Positions 19,082 to 27,919 of a DNA stretch of 64,000 bases are shown here, one piece after another. Position numbers and translations under genes: made by a program. The notes below the pieces were generated by a model. That model saw nothing but the letters and a program-made list of their open reading frames with translations, was not told the DNA's origin and searched no databases. Source of the stretch: Gulbenkiania mobilis (lineage in GTDB: Bacteria > Pseudomonadota > Gammaproteobacteria > Burkholderiales > Chromobacteriaceae); contig SMDA01000001.1 of assembly GCA_004346645.1 (NCBI GenBank), positions 62,001-126,000 on the forward strand, read 5' to 3'. Positions within the stretch are counted from its first letter, which is position 1. The number at the start of each line of letters is the position of its first letter.

Positions 19082-19624
19082 ATGAGCCCCATCCCCGACG
19101 AGATCGCGCGCTGCAATGCCCGGCTCGGCATCCCGCTGGCGAGGCTGCGTGCGCGGGGCGTGCCCTTCTGCCCGGAGGCTGCAAGCACCGAGCTGGTCAC
19201 GGCCGACACCGGTGCGGACGGGCGGGTGTTCCAGCTCCTGCCAGAGGCCGCCACCGCCTGGCAGGCCATGAAAGCCGCCGCCGCGGCCGATGGGGTTGGC
19301 CTGTTCCTCGTGTCCGCCTTTCGCAGTGTGGCGCGCCAGCAGGAAATCGTGACGGCCAAGCTGGCCCGTGGCCAGGCCCTGGAGGACATCCTGCGTGTCA
19401 GCGCGGCGCCGGGCTTCAGCGAGCACCACGGTGGCCGGGCCATCGACATTGGCACGCCGGGGTCGCCGTTATTGGAAGAGGTGTTCGAGACCACGGCTGC
19501 TTTTGCCTGGCTGTGCAGGCATGCCGGTCGCTTCGGCTTTGCGATGAGCTACCCGCGCGACAATCCGCAGGGCTTTCTCTACGAGCCCTGGCACTGGTGC
19601 CACCGACCCGGGGCCTGTGCATGA
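19082..19624 (+). CDS. M15-family D,D-/L,D-carboxypeptidase (VanY/LdcB-like)
   Basis: A 180-residue zinc peptidase of family M15B, cutting terminal D-Ala from peptidoglycan stems. The zinc site is built from SEHHGGRAIDIGTPG (His and Asp ligands) and EPWHWCH (catalytic Glu and a His ligand), and SAFRSVARQQEIV forms the substrate-side strand. No signal peptide is obvious at this start, so it might act inside the cell on recycled muropeptides. It begins two bases after ubiE and overlaps the next gene by four bases (ATGA). Confidence 0.83.
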   Translation: MSPIPDEIARCNARLGIPLARLRARGVPFCPEAASTELVTADTGADGRVFQLLPEAATAWQAMKAAAAADGVGLFLVSAFRSVARQQEIVTAKLARGQALEDILRVSAAPGFSEHHGGRAIDIGTPGSPLLEEVFETTAAFAWLCRHAGRFGFAMSYPRDNPQGFLYEPWHWCHRPGACA

Positions 19625-19959
19625 CCGGCCCGCTGTCGGCCTGGCTGATGCTGGCTGGCGCCATTGCGGCCGAATTGATGGCTACAAGCTCGCTCAAGCT
19701 TGCGCAAGGCTTCAGCCGGCCGCTGCCTTCGTTGGTGGTCATCATCGGCTACATGATCTCGTTCTGGCTGCTCTCGCGCGTGGTGGAGCGGCTGGAGCTG
19801 GGTATCGTCTATGCGGTGTGGTGCGGTGTGGGTATGGCGGTGGTGGCCGTGATCGGCGTCGTGGTATACGGAGAGAGCGTTTCGCTGTTGAAAACAGCCG
19901 GCATCCTGGCCATCGTGCTGGGGACGGTATTGTTGAGCCTTGCCGGAAAGGGAGCCTGA
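19621..19959 (+). CDS. Small multidrug resistance (SMR/EmrE-like) transporter
   Basis: A 112-residue protein with four membrane helices, the size of EmrE. Helix 1 has the essential glutamate in AGAIAAELMATSSLKLAQGF. Helix 2 is VVIIGYMISFWLLSRVVERL, helix 3 holds GIVYAVWCGVGMAVVAVIGV and helix 4 is ILAIVLGTVLLSL. SMR proteins are proton antiporters for cationic drugs or small metabolites such as guanidinium. It overlaps the M15 gene by four bases and is followed at once by ubiJ, so it is co-transcribed with ubiquinone genes. Confidence 0.9.
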   Translation: MTGPLSAWLMLAGAIAAELMATSSLKLAQGFSRPLPSLVVIIGYMISFWLLSRVVERLELGIVYAVWCGVGMAVVAVIGVVVYGESVSLLKTAGILAIVLGTVLLSLAGKGA

Positions 19960-19960
19960 C

Positions 19961-20557
19961 ATGCGCGTCCAGATAGCGCTTTTCAATCATCTGCTCAAGC
20001 AGCATCCGGCGGTACGAGCCGATCTTGCCGCGCACGCCGGCCGGCGCATTGCCCTGCAGGTGCCGCCCGTTCGGGTCGCCGGGGTGATTACCGATGAAGG
20101 CTGGCTGGCTGCCTGTGAGGGTGCGCCAGAGGCTGGCGTGCGTGTGGCCACCGGCGCCGCCCTGACCGCACTGACCGGGCGCCAGCCGGATCTGGCGGAT
20201 GTGGTGCTGGAAGGTGATGCCACACTGGCCACCACACTGGCCCGGCTCCTTGGCCGGCTGCATTGGGACGCCACCGAAGACCTCTCCCGCGTAGTGGGGG
20301 ACATGGCCGCCGCACGCATCGCCGGCTTTGTTCGCCGTAGTGCCGGCCTGCAGGGCGAGATGGCCTGGAGGTTGGCCGAAAACTGGCTGGAGCACCTGCG
20401 TGAAGAAGCGCCGCTCCTGGCCCGCAACCACGAGGTGGCCGGCTTCGTGCACCAGGTCGATACCCTGCGCGACGATGTCGAACGCCTCGAGAAACGCCTG
20501 CGCCTCCTGGAGGCCGAGGCTCTTATCCAACGCTCCGACCGTACCGATCAAGGCTAG
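19961..20557 (+). CDS. ubiJ: Ubiquinone biosynthesis accessory factor UbiJ
   Basis: A 198-residue protein with an N-terminal SCP2 sterol-carrier-like domain and a C-terminal coiled coil (about residues 165-190, [20 protein letters not shown]). This is the layout of UbiJ, which organizes the soluble Ubi complex and binds ubiquinone lipids. It sits directly before ubiB, the same order as ubiE-ubiJ-ubiB in E. coli, although two unrelated genes separate it from ubiE here. One exact copy of GGTTGGCCGAA encodes RLAE. Confidence 0.88.
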   Translation: MRVQIALFNHLLKQHPAVRADLAAHAGRRIALQVPPVRVAGVITDEGWLAACEGAPEAGVRVATGAALTALTGRQPDLADVVLEGDATLATTLARLLGRLHWDATEDLSRVVGDMAAARIAGFVRRSAGLQGEMAWRLAENWLEHLREEAPLLARNHEVAGFVHQVDTLRDDVERLEKRLRLLEAEALIQRSDRTDQG

Positions 20558-20565
20558 CCCCGCTC

Positions 20566-22098
20566 ATGCGTCTTTCGCGTTTTTTCCGCATCGTATCCAC
20601 CTTCTATCGTTACGGGTTGGACGACTTTTTCCGCGGGCACGCCCGTCTTGGCTTCGTACCCTTCCTGTTCTCGCTGTGGCCAGTGCGCCGCCGGTTGACT
20701 GCGCCGCGCCCGGTGCGGGTGCGGCTGGCGCTGGAAAGCCTCGGTCCGATCTTCGTCAAGTTCGGGCAGGTCCTCTCTACGCGGCGCGACCTGTTGCCGC
20801 CGGCCTACGCCGACGAGCTGGCCCTGCTGCAGGACAAGGTCCAGCCCTTTGACGGTCGCCTGGCGCGCATCGCGATCGAGCGCAGCCTGGGCAAGCCGGT
20901 GGACGTGCTGTACGACGACTTCAACGATGTGCCGGTGGCCAGCGCCTCGGTGGCGCAGGTACACAAGGCCTGGCTGCGCCAGCCTGACGGCAGTCGCGGG
21001 CGCGAGGTGGCGGTGAAAGTGCTGCGTCCGGGCATCCGTCCGGTCATCGAGCAGGACCTGGCGCTGATGCGCACGCTGGCCGGCTGGGTGGAGCGCTTCT
21101 TCATTGATGGTCGCCGGCTGAAGCCGCGCGAGGTGGTGGCGGAGTTCGACAAGTATCTGCACGACGAACTGGACATGATGCATGAGGCCGCCAACGCCTC
21201 GCAGCTGCGCCGCAATTTTGCCGATTCCAACATGCTGATTGTGCCCGAGGTGTTCTACGACTACACCTCGCGCGAGGTGCTGACACTGGAGTGGATGCAC
21301 GGCATCCCCGTGGGGCAGGTGGACCGTTTGCGCGACGCGGGCATCGATCTCAAGAAGCTCAGCCGCTACGGAGTGGAGATCTTCTTCGCCCAGGTGTTTC
21401 GCCACGGCTTTTTCCACGCTGACATGCATCCCGGAAACATCTTTGTCGCGCCGGACGGGCGCTACATCGCGCTGGACTTCGGCATCGTGGGTACGCTGAC
21501 CGACTACGACAAGCACTACCTGGCCGTGAACTTCCTTGCCTTCTTCAACCGTGATTACCACCGGGTGGCCACCGCCCACATCGAGTCCGGCTGGGTTCCG
21601 CCCGACACACGTGCCGAAGAGCTGGAAGCGGCGGTGCGCACGGTGTGCGAACCTATCTTCGAGCGCCCTCTGTCGCAGATTTCCTTCGGCATGGTGTTGT
21701 TGCGGCTGTTCGAAACCAGCCGGCGGTTCAACGTGGAGATCCAGCCGCAGCTGGTGCTGCTGCAGAAGACCCTGCTCAACATCGAGGGCTTGGGCCGGCA
21801 GCTAGACCCGGAGCTGGACCTTTGGGATACCGCCAAACCCTTCCTGACCCGCTGGATGAACGAGCAGGTCGGTTGGCGGGGCTTCATGCGTGCAGTCCGG
21901 CACGAGGCGCCGCAATGGGCCACGCTGCTGCCGTCTCTGCCACGCCGCTTGGGAGAGGCCCTGTCGGGCAGCCGGGAGCGCGAGAGCCTGCTGGTGGAGG
22001 GCTATATCAACCTGATGCGCGAACAGCGCCGGCAGAATACGTTGCTGTTCGTGCTGGTGATCCTCGTGGCTGCCCTGCTGCTCAAGTCGCTGGCCTGA
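20566..22098 (+). CDS. ubiB: Ubiquinone biosynthesis protein UbiB (ABC1/COQ8 kinase-like)
   Basis: A 510-residue atypical kinase or ATPase needed for ubiquinone production. The family-specific KxGQ motif is [16 protein letters not shown] (residues about 66-81). An Ala-rich nucleotide loop is [14 protein letters not shown]. The catalytic loop is [11 protein letters not shown] and the metal-binding DFG is ALDFGIVG. A hydrophobic C-terminal segment ([17 protein letters not shown]) anchors it in the membrane. It is nine bases after ubiJ. Confidence 0.95.
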   Translation: MRLSRFFRIVSTFYRYGLDDFFRGHARLGFVPFLFSLWPVRRRLTAPRPVRVRLALESLGPIFVKFGQVLSTRRDLLPPAYADELALLQDKVQPFDGRLARIAIERSLGKPVDVLYDDFNDVPVASASVAQVHKAWLRQPDGSRGREVAVKVLRPGIRPVIEQDLALMRTLAGWVERFFIDGRRLKPREVVAEFDKYLHDELDMMHEAANASQLRRNFADSNMLIVPEVFYDYTSREVLTLEWMHGIPVGQVDRLRDAGIDLKKLSRYGVEIFFAQVFRHGFFHADMHPGNIFVAPDGRYIALDFGIVGTLTDYDKHYLAVNFLAFFNRDYHRVATAHIESGWVPPDTRAEELEAAVRTVCEPIFERPLSQISFGMVLLRLFETSRRFNVEIQPQLVLLQKTLLNIEGLGRQLDPELDLWDTAKPFLTRWMNEQVGWRGFMRAVRHEAPQWATLLPSLPRRLGEALSGSRERESLLVEGYINLMREQRRQNTLLFVLVILVAALLLKSLA

Positions 22099-22103
22099 GA
22101 GAC

Positions 22104-22150
22104 GCCCTTCGTTCCGGCCGCATGTCGCGGTTGGCCGAAGGGCTTGCTTT
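22104..22150 (+). terminator. Terminator-like hairpin after ubiB containing the enriched word
   Basis: GCCCTTCG (22104-22111) pairs with CGAAGGGC (22136-22143). Inside, CCGGCC pairs with GGTTGG using two G-T pairs, and TTGCTTT follows. The exact word GGTTGGCCGAA (22129-22139) forms most of the right arm. Confidence 0.55.
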
Positions 22151-22172
22151 AGCCCAATGTTTAAGTAAAATA

Positions 22173-22178
22173 TATAAT
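22173..22178 (+). promoter_or_regulatory. Likely -10 element of the AhpD-like gene
   Basis: TATAAT lies in a short AT-rich island (about 22155-22200) 29 bases before the chosen start. No clear -35 is visible. Confidence 0.45.
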
Positions 22179-22206
22179 GTTATTTCGTAAATTGATGGGA
22201 GCACGC

Positions 22207-22557
22207 ATGCACGACTATCCGCAACTGGCCCGAGACATCAGCGTCCAGCTGGGCGACTTCCGGCGCGAAATGCCCGACACGATGAAAGGCTTTGCCCAGA
22301 TGTCCCGGGCCGCCAATACCGACGGTGCGCTTAGCCACAAGCACAAGGAGCTGATCGCGATGGCGATCGGTGTGGCCAGCCGCTGCCAGGGTTGTCTGGC
22401 CTTTCATGCCAAGGCGCTGGTCGAGCTCGGATGCAGCCGGCAGGAGTTCATGGAAATGCTGCAGGTAGCGGTCTACATGGGGGGCGGACCGTCCCTGATG
22501 ACCGCGGCCGAGGCAGTGGCCGCTTTCGAAAGCTTCGGTGGCGAGAAGGCCGCCTGA
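22207..22557 (+). CDS. AhpD-like carboxymuconolactone decarboxylase family protein
   Basis: A 116-residue protein of the carboxymuconolactone decarboxylase/AhpD superfamily. The redox motif CxxC and nearby histidine are in SRCQGCLAFHAKALVELG, with the preceding KHKELIAMAIGVA helix. This matches the AhpD-type subset, which has peroxide-linked thiol chemistry, rather than the decarboxylase. I chose ATG 22207 because GGGAG lies nine bases upstream; an ATG at 22195 and a further upstream start are possible. It is a single gene with its own -10 and a strong terminator. Confidence 0.82.
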   Translation: MHDYPQLARDISVQLGDFRREMPDTMKGFAQMSRAANTDGALSHKHKELIAMAIGVASRCQGCLAFHAKALVELGCSRQEFMEMLQVAVYMGGGPSLMTAAEAVAAFESFGGEKAA

Positions 22558-22584
22558 TCGGCCCGTTCCCGTTCCGCCGCACGA

Positions 22585-22612
22585 GAAAAAGCCCTGCCTG
22601 AGCAGGGCTTTT
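22585..22612. terminator. Bidirectional terminator
   Basis: AAAAAGCCCTGC and GCAGGGCTTTTT pair perfectly around CTGA. It lies between two convergent genes and has a T tract on both strands. Confidence 0.88.
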
Positions 22613-22632
22613 TCGCGCAGGACAGCCTGTTG

Positions 22633-22998
22633 TCACACCAGCAGCAGGGCCACCACACGCCGACCTTCGGCCAGCAGGATGTTGTAGGTGCGGCAGGCAG
22701 CAGCAGTATCCATCGCCTCGACGCCGATGCGGGCACGGGCCAGGTCGGCCGTCAGTTTCGGATGTGGAAAACGCAGCGAGGCACCCGAGCCGAACAGCAC
22801 CAGCTCGGGCTCAAAGTCGAGGGCAGCGGCAAAGTGCTCCGCTGTGAGCCCGGCAAAGTCCTCGGCGGCCCAAGGCGCCACACGGTCCGGGCTGACGATC
22901 AGGTTGCCGTCGTGACGCTCGCGGTTGATCAGGACATGGCCGTCGCCATAGCCGGTGAAAAGGTTGTTGCCCTGATTCTGGGACTGGTGAAGTTTCAT
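22633..22998 (-). CDS. Mth938-like (DUF498) domain protein
   Basis: A 121-residue protein of the Mth938/DUF498 family, which also includes the mitochondrial complex I assembly factor NDUFAF3. Conserved parts are YGDGHVLINRERHDGNLIVS, LVLFGSGASLRFPHPKL and the C-terminal MDTAAACRTYNILLAEGRR. The bacterial function is unknown. I chose the ATG at 22998; the frame is open to 23040 but the added residues are arginine-rich and unlike the family. Confidence 0.8.
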   Translation of the reverse strand: MKLHQSQNQGNNLFTGYGDGHVLINRERHDGNLIVSPDRVAPWAAEDFAGLTAEHFAAALDFEPELVLFGSGASLRFPHPKLTADLARARIGVEAMDTAAACRTYNILLAEGRRVVALLLV

Positions 22999-23172
22999 GG
23001 TCGGGTCCTGACAAAGCGGGGCGTGCCGGTGGCGCCGCACAGCGGGGGCGCGCTCGTGCAGCGCAGCACGGATTGGGATAGGATTATACGCCTACCCCGC
23101 GCCTAGCACAGGCCCGGCGCCCGGGCAGACAGGAACGCTCCCGACACCCGTACATAAAAAGAGCCCGCCAAC

Positions 23173-24402
23173 ATGCAGCCCGTACATAAATCGCAGAAGC
23201 TCGCCAACGTCTGTTACGACATCCGCGGCCCCGTCCTCGAGCACGCCAAGAAGATGGAGGAGGATGGGCACCGCATCATCAAGCTGAACATCGGCAATCC
23301 GGCGCCCTTCGGCTTCTTTGCTCCGGACGAGATCATCGAGGACGTGATCGTCAACATGCAGCAGGCTTCGGGCTATTCCGACTCCAAAGGGCTGTTTGCG
23401 GCGCGCAAGGCCATCATGCACTACGCCCAGGAAAAGGCGCTGCCCAACGTGGGGCTGGAGGACATCTACATTGGCAACGGCGTCTCGGAGCTGATCGTGA
23501 TGTCGATGCAGGCGCTGCTTGATGCCGGCGACGAGGTGCTGGTGCCGGCCCCGGACTATCCGTTGTGGACCGCTGCGGTCAGCCTGGCCGGTGGAAATGC
23601 GGTGCATTACCTGTGCGACGAATCGGCCGGCTGGTTTCCGGACATCGACGATATCCGCGCCAAGATCACCGCCAGCACCCGCGCCATCGTCGTCATCAAC
23701 CCCAACAACCCAACCGGTGCCGTCTATCCGCCGGCCTTGCTGGCCCAGATCGTCGAGCTGGCACGCGAGCACCAGCTGATCATCTACGCTGACGAGATCT
23801 ATGACAAGGTGCTATACGACGGGGTGAAGCACACCTCAATCGCGTCGCTGGCGCCGGATGTGCTGTGTGTCACATTCAATGGCCTGTCCAAGAACTACCG
23901 TGCGGCGGGCTTCCGCGTGGGGTGGATGGTGGTGTCCGGCGAAAAGCGTCATGCACGCGACTACATCGAAGGCCTGAACATGCTGGCCTCGATGCGGCTG
24001 TGCGCCAACGTGCAGGGGCAGTACGCCATCCAGACAGCGCTGGGCGGCTATCAGAGCATCGACGATCTGGTGTTGCCTTACGGCCGGCTGGGGCGGCAGC
24101 GCGACCTGGCGCACCAGTTACTGACAGAAATCCCGGGCGTCAGCTGCGTCAAGCCGCAGGGGGCGCTCTATCTTTTCCCGCGGCTGGACCCGGAAATTTA
24201 TCCTATTACCGACGATCAGCAATTCATCCTCGAACTCCTGCAGCAGGAGAAGGTGCTGCTGGTGCAGGGCACCGGCTTCAACTGGATTGCGCCCGATCAC
24301 TTCCGCGTGGTATTCCTACCCAATACCGATGATCTGACCGAGGCCCTGGGGCGTGTGGCGCGCTTCCTTGCCGCTTACCGCAAGCGGCACGGCACCGACT
24401 GA
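23173..24402 (+). CDS. alaA: Alanine-synthesizing aminotransferase AlaA-like
   Basis: A 409-residue PLP-dependent class I/II aminotransferase. It matches AlaA, which makes alanine from pyruvate with glutamate: IIKLNIGNPAPFGFFAPDEI near the start, VPAPDYPLWTAAVSLAGG, and the NPNNPTGAVY motif. DEIYDKVLYDG holds the PLP aspartate, and the Schiff-base lysine is in NGLSKNYRAAGFRVGW. The length fits (about 405 residues in E. coli). It precedes the hom-thrC group but is separated from it by a terminator. Confidence 0.9.
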   Translation: MQPVHKSQKLANVCYDIRGPVLEHAKKMEEDGHRIIKLNIGNPAPFGFFAPDEIIEDVIVNMQQASGYSDSKGLFAARKAIMHYAQEKALPNVGLEDIYIGNGVSELIVMSMQALLDAGDEVLVPAPDYPLWTAAVSLAGGNAVHYLCDESAGWFPDIDDIRAKITASTRAIVVINPNNPTGAVYPPALLAQIVELAREHQLIIYADEIYDKVLYDGVKHTSIASLAPDVLCVTFNGLSKNYRAAGFRVGWMVVSGEKRHARDYIEGLNMLASMRLCANVQGQYAIQTALGGYQSIDDLVLPYGRLGRQRDLAHQLLTEIPGVSCVKPQGALYLFPRLDPEIYPITDDQQFILELLQQEKVLLVQGTGFNWIAPDHFRVVFLPNTDDLTEALGRVARFLAAYRKRHGTD

Positions 24403-24436
24403 CGGCCCTGCAGGCCGCCGGTGCCGTCAGAGCCGA

Positions 24437-24458
24437 GGGGGCCGCAAGGCCCCCTTTT
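24437..24458 (+). terminator. Intrinsic terminator of alaA
   Basis: GGGGGCC and GGCCCCC pair around GCAA and are followed by TTTT. Confidence 0.85.
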
Positions 24459-24478
24459 GCCGACAGGGACGAGAGGGT

Positions 24479-24512
24479 TCGGGCAAGCTTGGCAGGTTTG
24501 CCCGAGCGTTTT
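24479..24512 (+). terminator. Second terminator-like hairpin in the hom leader
   Basis: TCGGGCAA pairs with TTGCCCGA around an 11-base loop; GCGTTTT follows. It ends 43 bases before hom. It may back up the alaA terminator or act as an attenuator. I see no leader peptide rich in threonine or isoleucine. Confidence 0.5.
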
Positions 24513-24554
24513 CAGACACCGATCCATAAAGACAAAGAGACCACAGGAGTAACG

Positions 24555-25865
24555 ATGAAACCGATCAATATCGGGCTGATGGGCGTGGGCACCGTAGGCG
24601 GCGGCACGGCCACCGTGCTCAAGCGCAATGCCGAGGAAATCAGTCGCCGGGCCGGCCGCGAGATCCGTCTCTTCATCGCCGCCAACCGCGACCTTGCCAA
24701 AGCGCGCGAAGCGGTGGGGCCGGACGTGACGCTGGTAGACGACGCCATGCAGGTGGTCCAGCACCCGGAGGTGGACATCGTAGTGGAGCTGATCGGTGGC
24801 GACACCGTGGCCAAGTCACTGGTGCTGCAGGCGATCGCTAACGGCAAGCATGTGGTGACCGCCAACAAGAAGCTCTTGGCCGTGCACGGCAACGAAATCT
24901 TCGCTCGCGCTCAGGAAAAGGGCGTGATGGTGGCGTTCGAAGCGGCCGTTGCGGGCGGCATCCCCATCATCAAGGCCCTGCGCGAAGGGCTTTCGGCCAA
25001 CCGCATCGAGTGGATCGCCGGCATCATCAACGGTACTTCCAACTTCATCCTGACCGAGATGCGCGAAAAGGGCGCCAGCTTCAGCGATGTGCTGAGCGAG
25101 GCACAACGGCTGGGCTATGCCGAGGCAGACCCGACGTTCGACGTCGAAGGGCATGACGCCGGCCACAAACTGTCCATCATGGCCGCGATCGCTTTCGGCA
25201 TTCCGATGCAGTTCGACAAGTGCTATCTGGAGGGCATCAGCAAACTGGACGGACGCGACATCCGCTACGCCGAGGAGCTGGGCTATCGCGTGAAACTGCT
25301 GGGGCTGACGCGCCGTACCGAACACGGCATCGAACTGCGGGTGCATCCCGCACTGATCCCCGAGCGCCAGCTGATCGCCAACGTCAACGGTGTCATGAAT
25401 GCGGTGTACGTCAAGGGCGATGCCATCGGCCCCACGCTGTACTATGGCGCCGGCGCCGGCGCGTTGCCCACCGCTTCGGCGGTGGTTGCCGACATCGTCG
25501 ATGTCACCCGCCTGCTGACGGCCGACCCGGAGCATCGCGTGCCGCATCTGGCTTTCCAGCCCAATCAGCTCAAGGACCTGCCGATCCTGCCGATCGAGGA
25601 AATCACCAGCTCCTACTATCTGCGCATCGGTGCGGCGGACCGCGCCGGCGTGCTGGCCAACATTACGCGTCTTCTGGCCGAGAACGGCATCTCGATCGAG
25701 GCGCTGATCCAAAAAGGTTCTACTTCTGACAGCTCCGCCGAGATCGTCATCCTGACCCATCGCGTAAAGGAGAAGCACGTGAATGCTGCGATTGGCGCCA
25801 TTGAGGCGCTGGACAGCGTGGTCGGCAAGGTGGTGCGGCTACGAATGGAAGAGCTCAATGACTGA
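24555..25865 (+). CDS. hom: Homoserine dehydrogenase
   Basis: A 436-residue enzyme reducing aspartate semialdehyde to homoserine for threonine and methionine. The NAD(P)-binding fold is IGLMGVGTVGGGTATVL. The catalytic domain shows AGIINGTSNFILTEM, GYAEADPTFDVEGHDAGHKL and the ACT domain begins near SSYYLRIGAADRAGVLANIT. The ACT domain suggests feedback control by threonine. The start has a ribosome-binding site CAGGAGT. It overlaps the following GNAT gene by eight bases. Confidence 0.95.
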   Translation: MKPINIGLMGVGTVGGGTATVLKRNAEEISRRAGREIRLFIAANRDLAKAREAVGPDVTLVDDAMQVVQHPEVDIVVELIGGDTVAKSLVLQAIANGKHVVTANKKLLAVHGNEIFARAQEKGVMVAFEAAVAGGIPIIKALREGLSANRIEWIAGIINGTSNFILTEMREKGASFSDVLSEAQRLGYAEADPTFDVEGHDAGHKLSIMAAIAFGIPMQFDKCYLEGISKLDGRDIRYAEELGYRVKLLGLTRRTEHGIELRVHPALIPERQLIANVNGVMNAVYVKGDAIGPTLYYGAGAGALPTASAVVADIVDVTRLLTADPEHRVPHLAFQPNQLKDLPILPIEEITSSYYLRIGAADRAGVLANITRLLAENGISIEALIQKGSTSDSSAEIVILTHRVKEKHVNAAIGAIEALDSVVGKVVRLRMEELND

Positions 25866-26403
25866 CGCCGTGCTGGAAGAGGGGGCGGCCGTGCTGCCCT
25901 CTGGCCTGAGTCTGCGCCATGCCGCGCTTGCCGACCTGCCAGTCATCGTGGAGATTTACAACGCGACCATCCCCGGGCGAATGGTCACGGCCGACCTGGA
26001 GCCTGTCTCGGTGGAGTCCCGTCTGCCGTGGTTCCACGCGCACGGCCCCGACCGGCATCCTTTGTGGGTGGTGAGCGACGAAGCGGGGCAGGTGATCGGC
26101 TGGGCTAGCCTGAGCGCGTTCTATGGACGTCCTGCCTATGCGGCCACGGCCGAGGTCAGCATCTATCTGGCGGCCTCAGCGCAGGGAAGGGGGCTTGGCA
26201 GCGCCCTCTTGGAGTATGTGATGGCTGCCTGTCCGCGCCTCGGCATCCGCACCCTGCTTGGTTTCATCTTCGGTCACAACCTGCCCAGCCTGGCGCTGTT
26301 CGAGAAGAAGGGTTTTGCACGCTGGGCGCACCTGCCGGATGTGGCCGAGCTGGATGGCGTCCGCCGCGCGCTCGTGATCATGGGCCGCGCCCTGTACCAG
26401 TAA
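25858..26403 (+). CDS. GNAT N-acetyltransferase (phosphinothricin acetyltransferase-like)
   Basis: A 181-residue acetyltransferase. It has the N-terminal LRHAALADLPVIVEIYNATI typical of the phosphinothricin (Pat/YncA) branch, VVSDEAGQVIGWASLSAFYGR, the CoA-binding loop SAQGRGLGSALLEYV and the end LFEKKGFARWAHLPDVAELDG. The substrate is unknown; related enzymes acetylate methionine sulfone, sulfoximine or phosphinothricin. The gene sits between hom and thrC, overlapping hom by eight bases. Confidence 0.83.
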   Translation: MTDAVLEEGAAVLPSGLSLRHAALADLPVIVEIYNATIPGRMVTADLEPVSVESRLPWFHAHGPDRHPLWVVSDEAGQVIGWASLSAFYGRPAYAATAEVSIYLAASAQGRGLGSALLEYVMAACPRLGIRTLLGFIFGHNLPSLALFEKKGFARWAHLPDVAELDGVRRALVIMGRALYQ

Positions 26404-26449
26404 ATGCATCGGCCCGGTGCTGAGTAGGCCGGGTTCAACGGAATTCATC

Positions 26450-27856
26450 ATGCGATACATCAGTACCCGTGGCGGGCTTGCACCGTCCGCCTTCTGCGAT
26501 ATCCTCCTGATGGGGCTGGCGCCCGACGGGGGGCTCGTCTTGCCGGAGCATTACCCCCGGATCGACCGCGCCACCCTGGATGGCTGGCGGTCGCTGTCCT
26601 ATGCAGACCTTGCCTTCGAGATCATCCGCCTCTTCGCCGACGACATCCCGCAGGAGGACCTGCGGGCGCTGGTGTCGCGCACCTATACCGCCGAGGTCTT
26701 CGGTTCGCCCGAAATCACCCCCGTCAAGCGGTTGCATGACGGGCTGGCCATCCTCGAGCTCTCCAACGGGCCCACGCTCGCCTTCAAGGACATGGCGATG
26801 CAACTGCTGGGCAACCTGTTCGAGTACGTGCTGGCCAAGCGCGGTGAGACGCTCAACATCCTGGGCGCCACCTCCGGTGATACCGGTTCGGCAGCAGAGT
26901 ACGCGATGCGTGGCAAGGCCGGCATCAACGTGTTCATGCTCAGCCCGGATGGCCGGATGAGTGCCTTCCAGCGGGCGCAGATGTACAGCCTGCAGGACGC
27001 CAACATTCACAACATCGCCATCCGCGGCATGTTCGACGACTGCCAGGACATCGTGAAGGCGGTACAGAACGATCATGCCTTCAAGGCACGCTACCGTATC
27101 GGGACGGTCAACTCCATCAACTGGGCACGGGTGGTGGCGCAGGTGGTGTACTACTTCAAGGGCTACTTCAACGCCACCGGCAGCAACGACGAGCGGGTAA
27201 GCTTCTGCGTGCCCTCGGGCAACTTCGGCAACGTCTGCGCCGGACATATCGCCCGCCAGATGGGCCTGCCGGTGGAGCGACTGATCGTAGCCACCAACGA
27301 GAACGACGTCCTTGACGAATTCTTCCGTACCGGACGTTACCGGCCGCGTGGTACAGCGCATACCTATGTGACCAGCAGCCCATCGATGGACATTTCCAAG
27401 GCGTCCAACTTCGAGCGCTTCGTCTTTGATCTGGTAGGGCGTGATCCGGACAGGGTGCGTGCCCTCTGGGCTCAGGTGGAGCGCGCAGAGGGATTCGACC
27501 TGTCGGACCGACTGGAGGATACGGCTACCCGCTTCGGCTTCGTCTCCGGCCGCAGCACGCATGCCGACCGGTTGGCCACCATCCGTCAGGTGGACGCGGA
27601 GGATGCGGTGGTGGTGGACACCCACACCGCCGATGGCATCAAGGTGGCGCGTGCGCTGCGCCTGCCCGGCGAGACGGTGGTTTGCCTGGAAACCGCGCTG
27701 CCGGCCAAGTTCGCCGACACCATCCGGGAAGCCTTAGACCGCGATCCACCGCGCCCTGCGGGATATGAAGGCTTGGAGTCGCTGCCGCAGCGGGTGACAG
27801 TGTTCGATGCCGACGCAGAGGCCGTGAAGACCTACATCGCCCAGGCTCTTGGATAA
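26450..27856 (+). CDS. thrC: Threonine synthase
   Basis: A 468-residue PLP enzyme that turns O-phosphohomoserine into threonine. It begins MRYISTRGGLAPSAFCDIL. The PLP lysine is in NGPTLAFKDMAMQLLGNLF. GATSGDTGSAAEYAMRGK binds the substrate phosphate, and SFCVPSGNFGNVCAGHIARQ binds the cofactor phosphate. Length and motifs match the longer class typical of proteobacteria and yeast. An upstream in-frame start would add 11 residues without similarity. Confidence 0.95.
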   Translation: MRYISTRGGLAPSAFCDILLMGLAPDGGLVLPEHYPRIDRATLDGWRSLSYADLAFEIIRLFADDIPQEDLRALVSRTYTAEVFGSPEITPVKRLHDGLAILELSNGPTLAFKDMAMQLLGNLFEYVLAKRGETLNILGATSGDTGSAAEYAMRGKAGINVFMLSPDGRMSAFQRAQMYSLQDANIHNIAIRGMFDDCQDIVKAVQNDHAFKARYRIGTVNSINWARVVAQVVYYFKGYFNATGSNDERVSFCVPSGNFGNVCAGHIARQMGLPVERLIVATNENDVLDEFFRTGRYRPRGTAHTYVTSSPSMDISKASNFERFVFDLVGRDPDRVRALWAQVERAEGFDLSDRLEDTATRFGFVSGRSTHADRLATIRQVDAEDAVVVDTHTADGIKVARALRLPGETVVCLETALPAKFADTIREALDRDPPRPAGYEGLESLPQRVTVFDADAEAVKTYIAQALG

Positions 27857-27876
27857 ACCCCGCAGCCATGTAAGTG

Positions 27877-27904
27877 ACAAAGCCCGCCTTGCAGCGGGCT
27901 TTGT
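27877..27904. terminator. Bidirectional terminator between thrC and the autotransporter
   Basis: ACAAAGCCCGC and GCGGGCTTTGT pair perfectly around CTTGCA, between two convergent genes. Confidence 0.8.
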
Positions 27905-27919
27905 GTTTGAGGCACGGGC

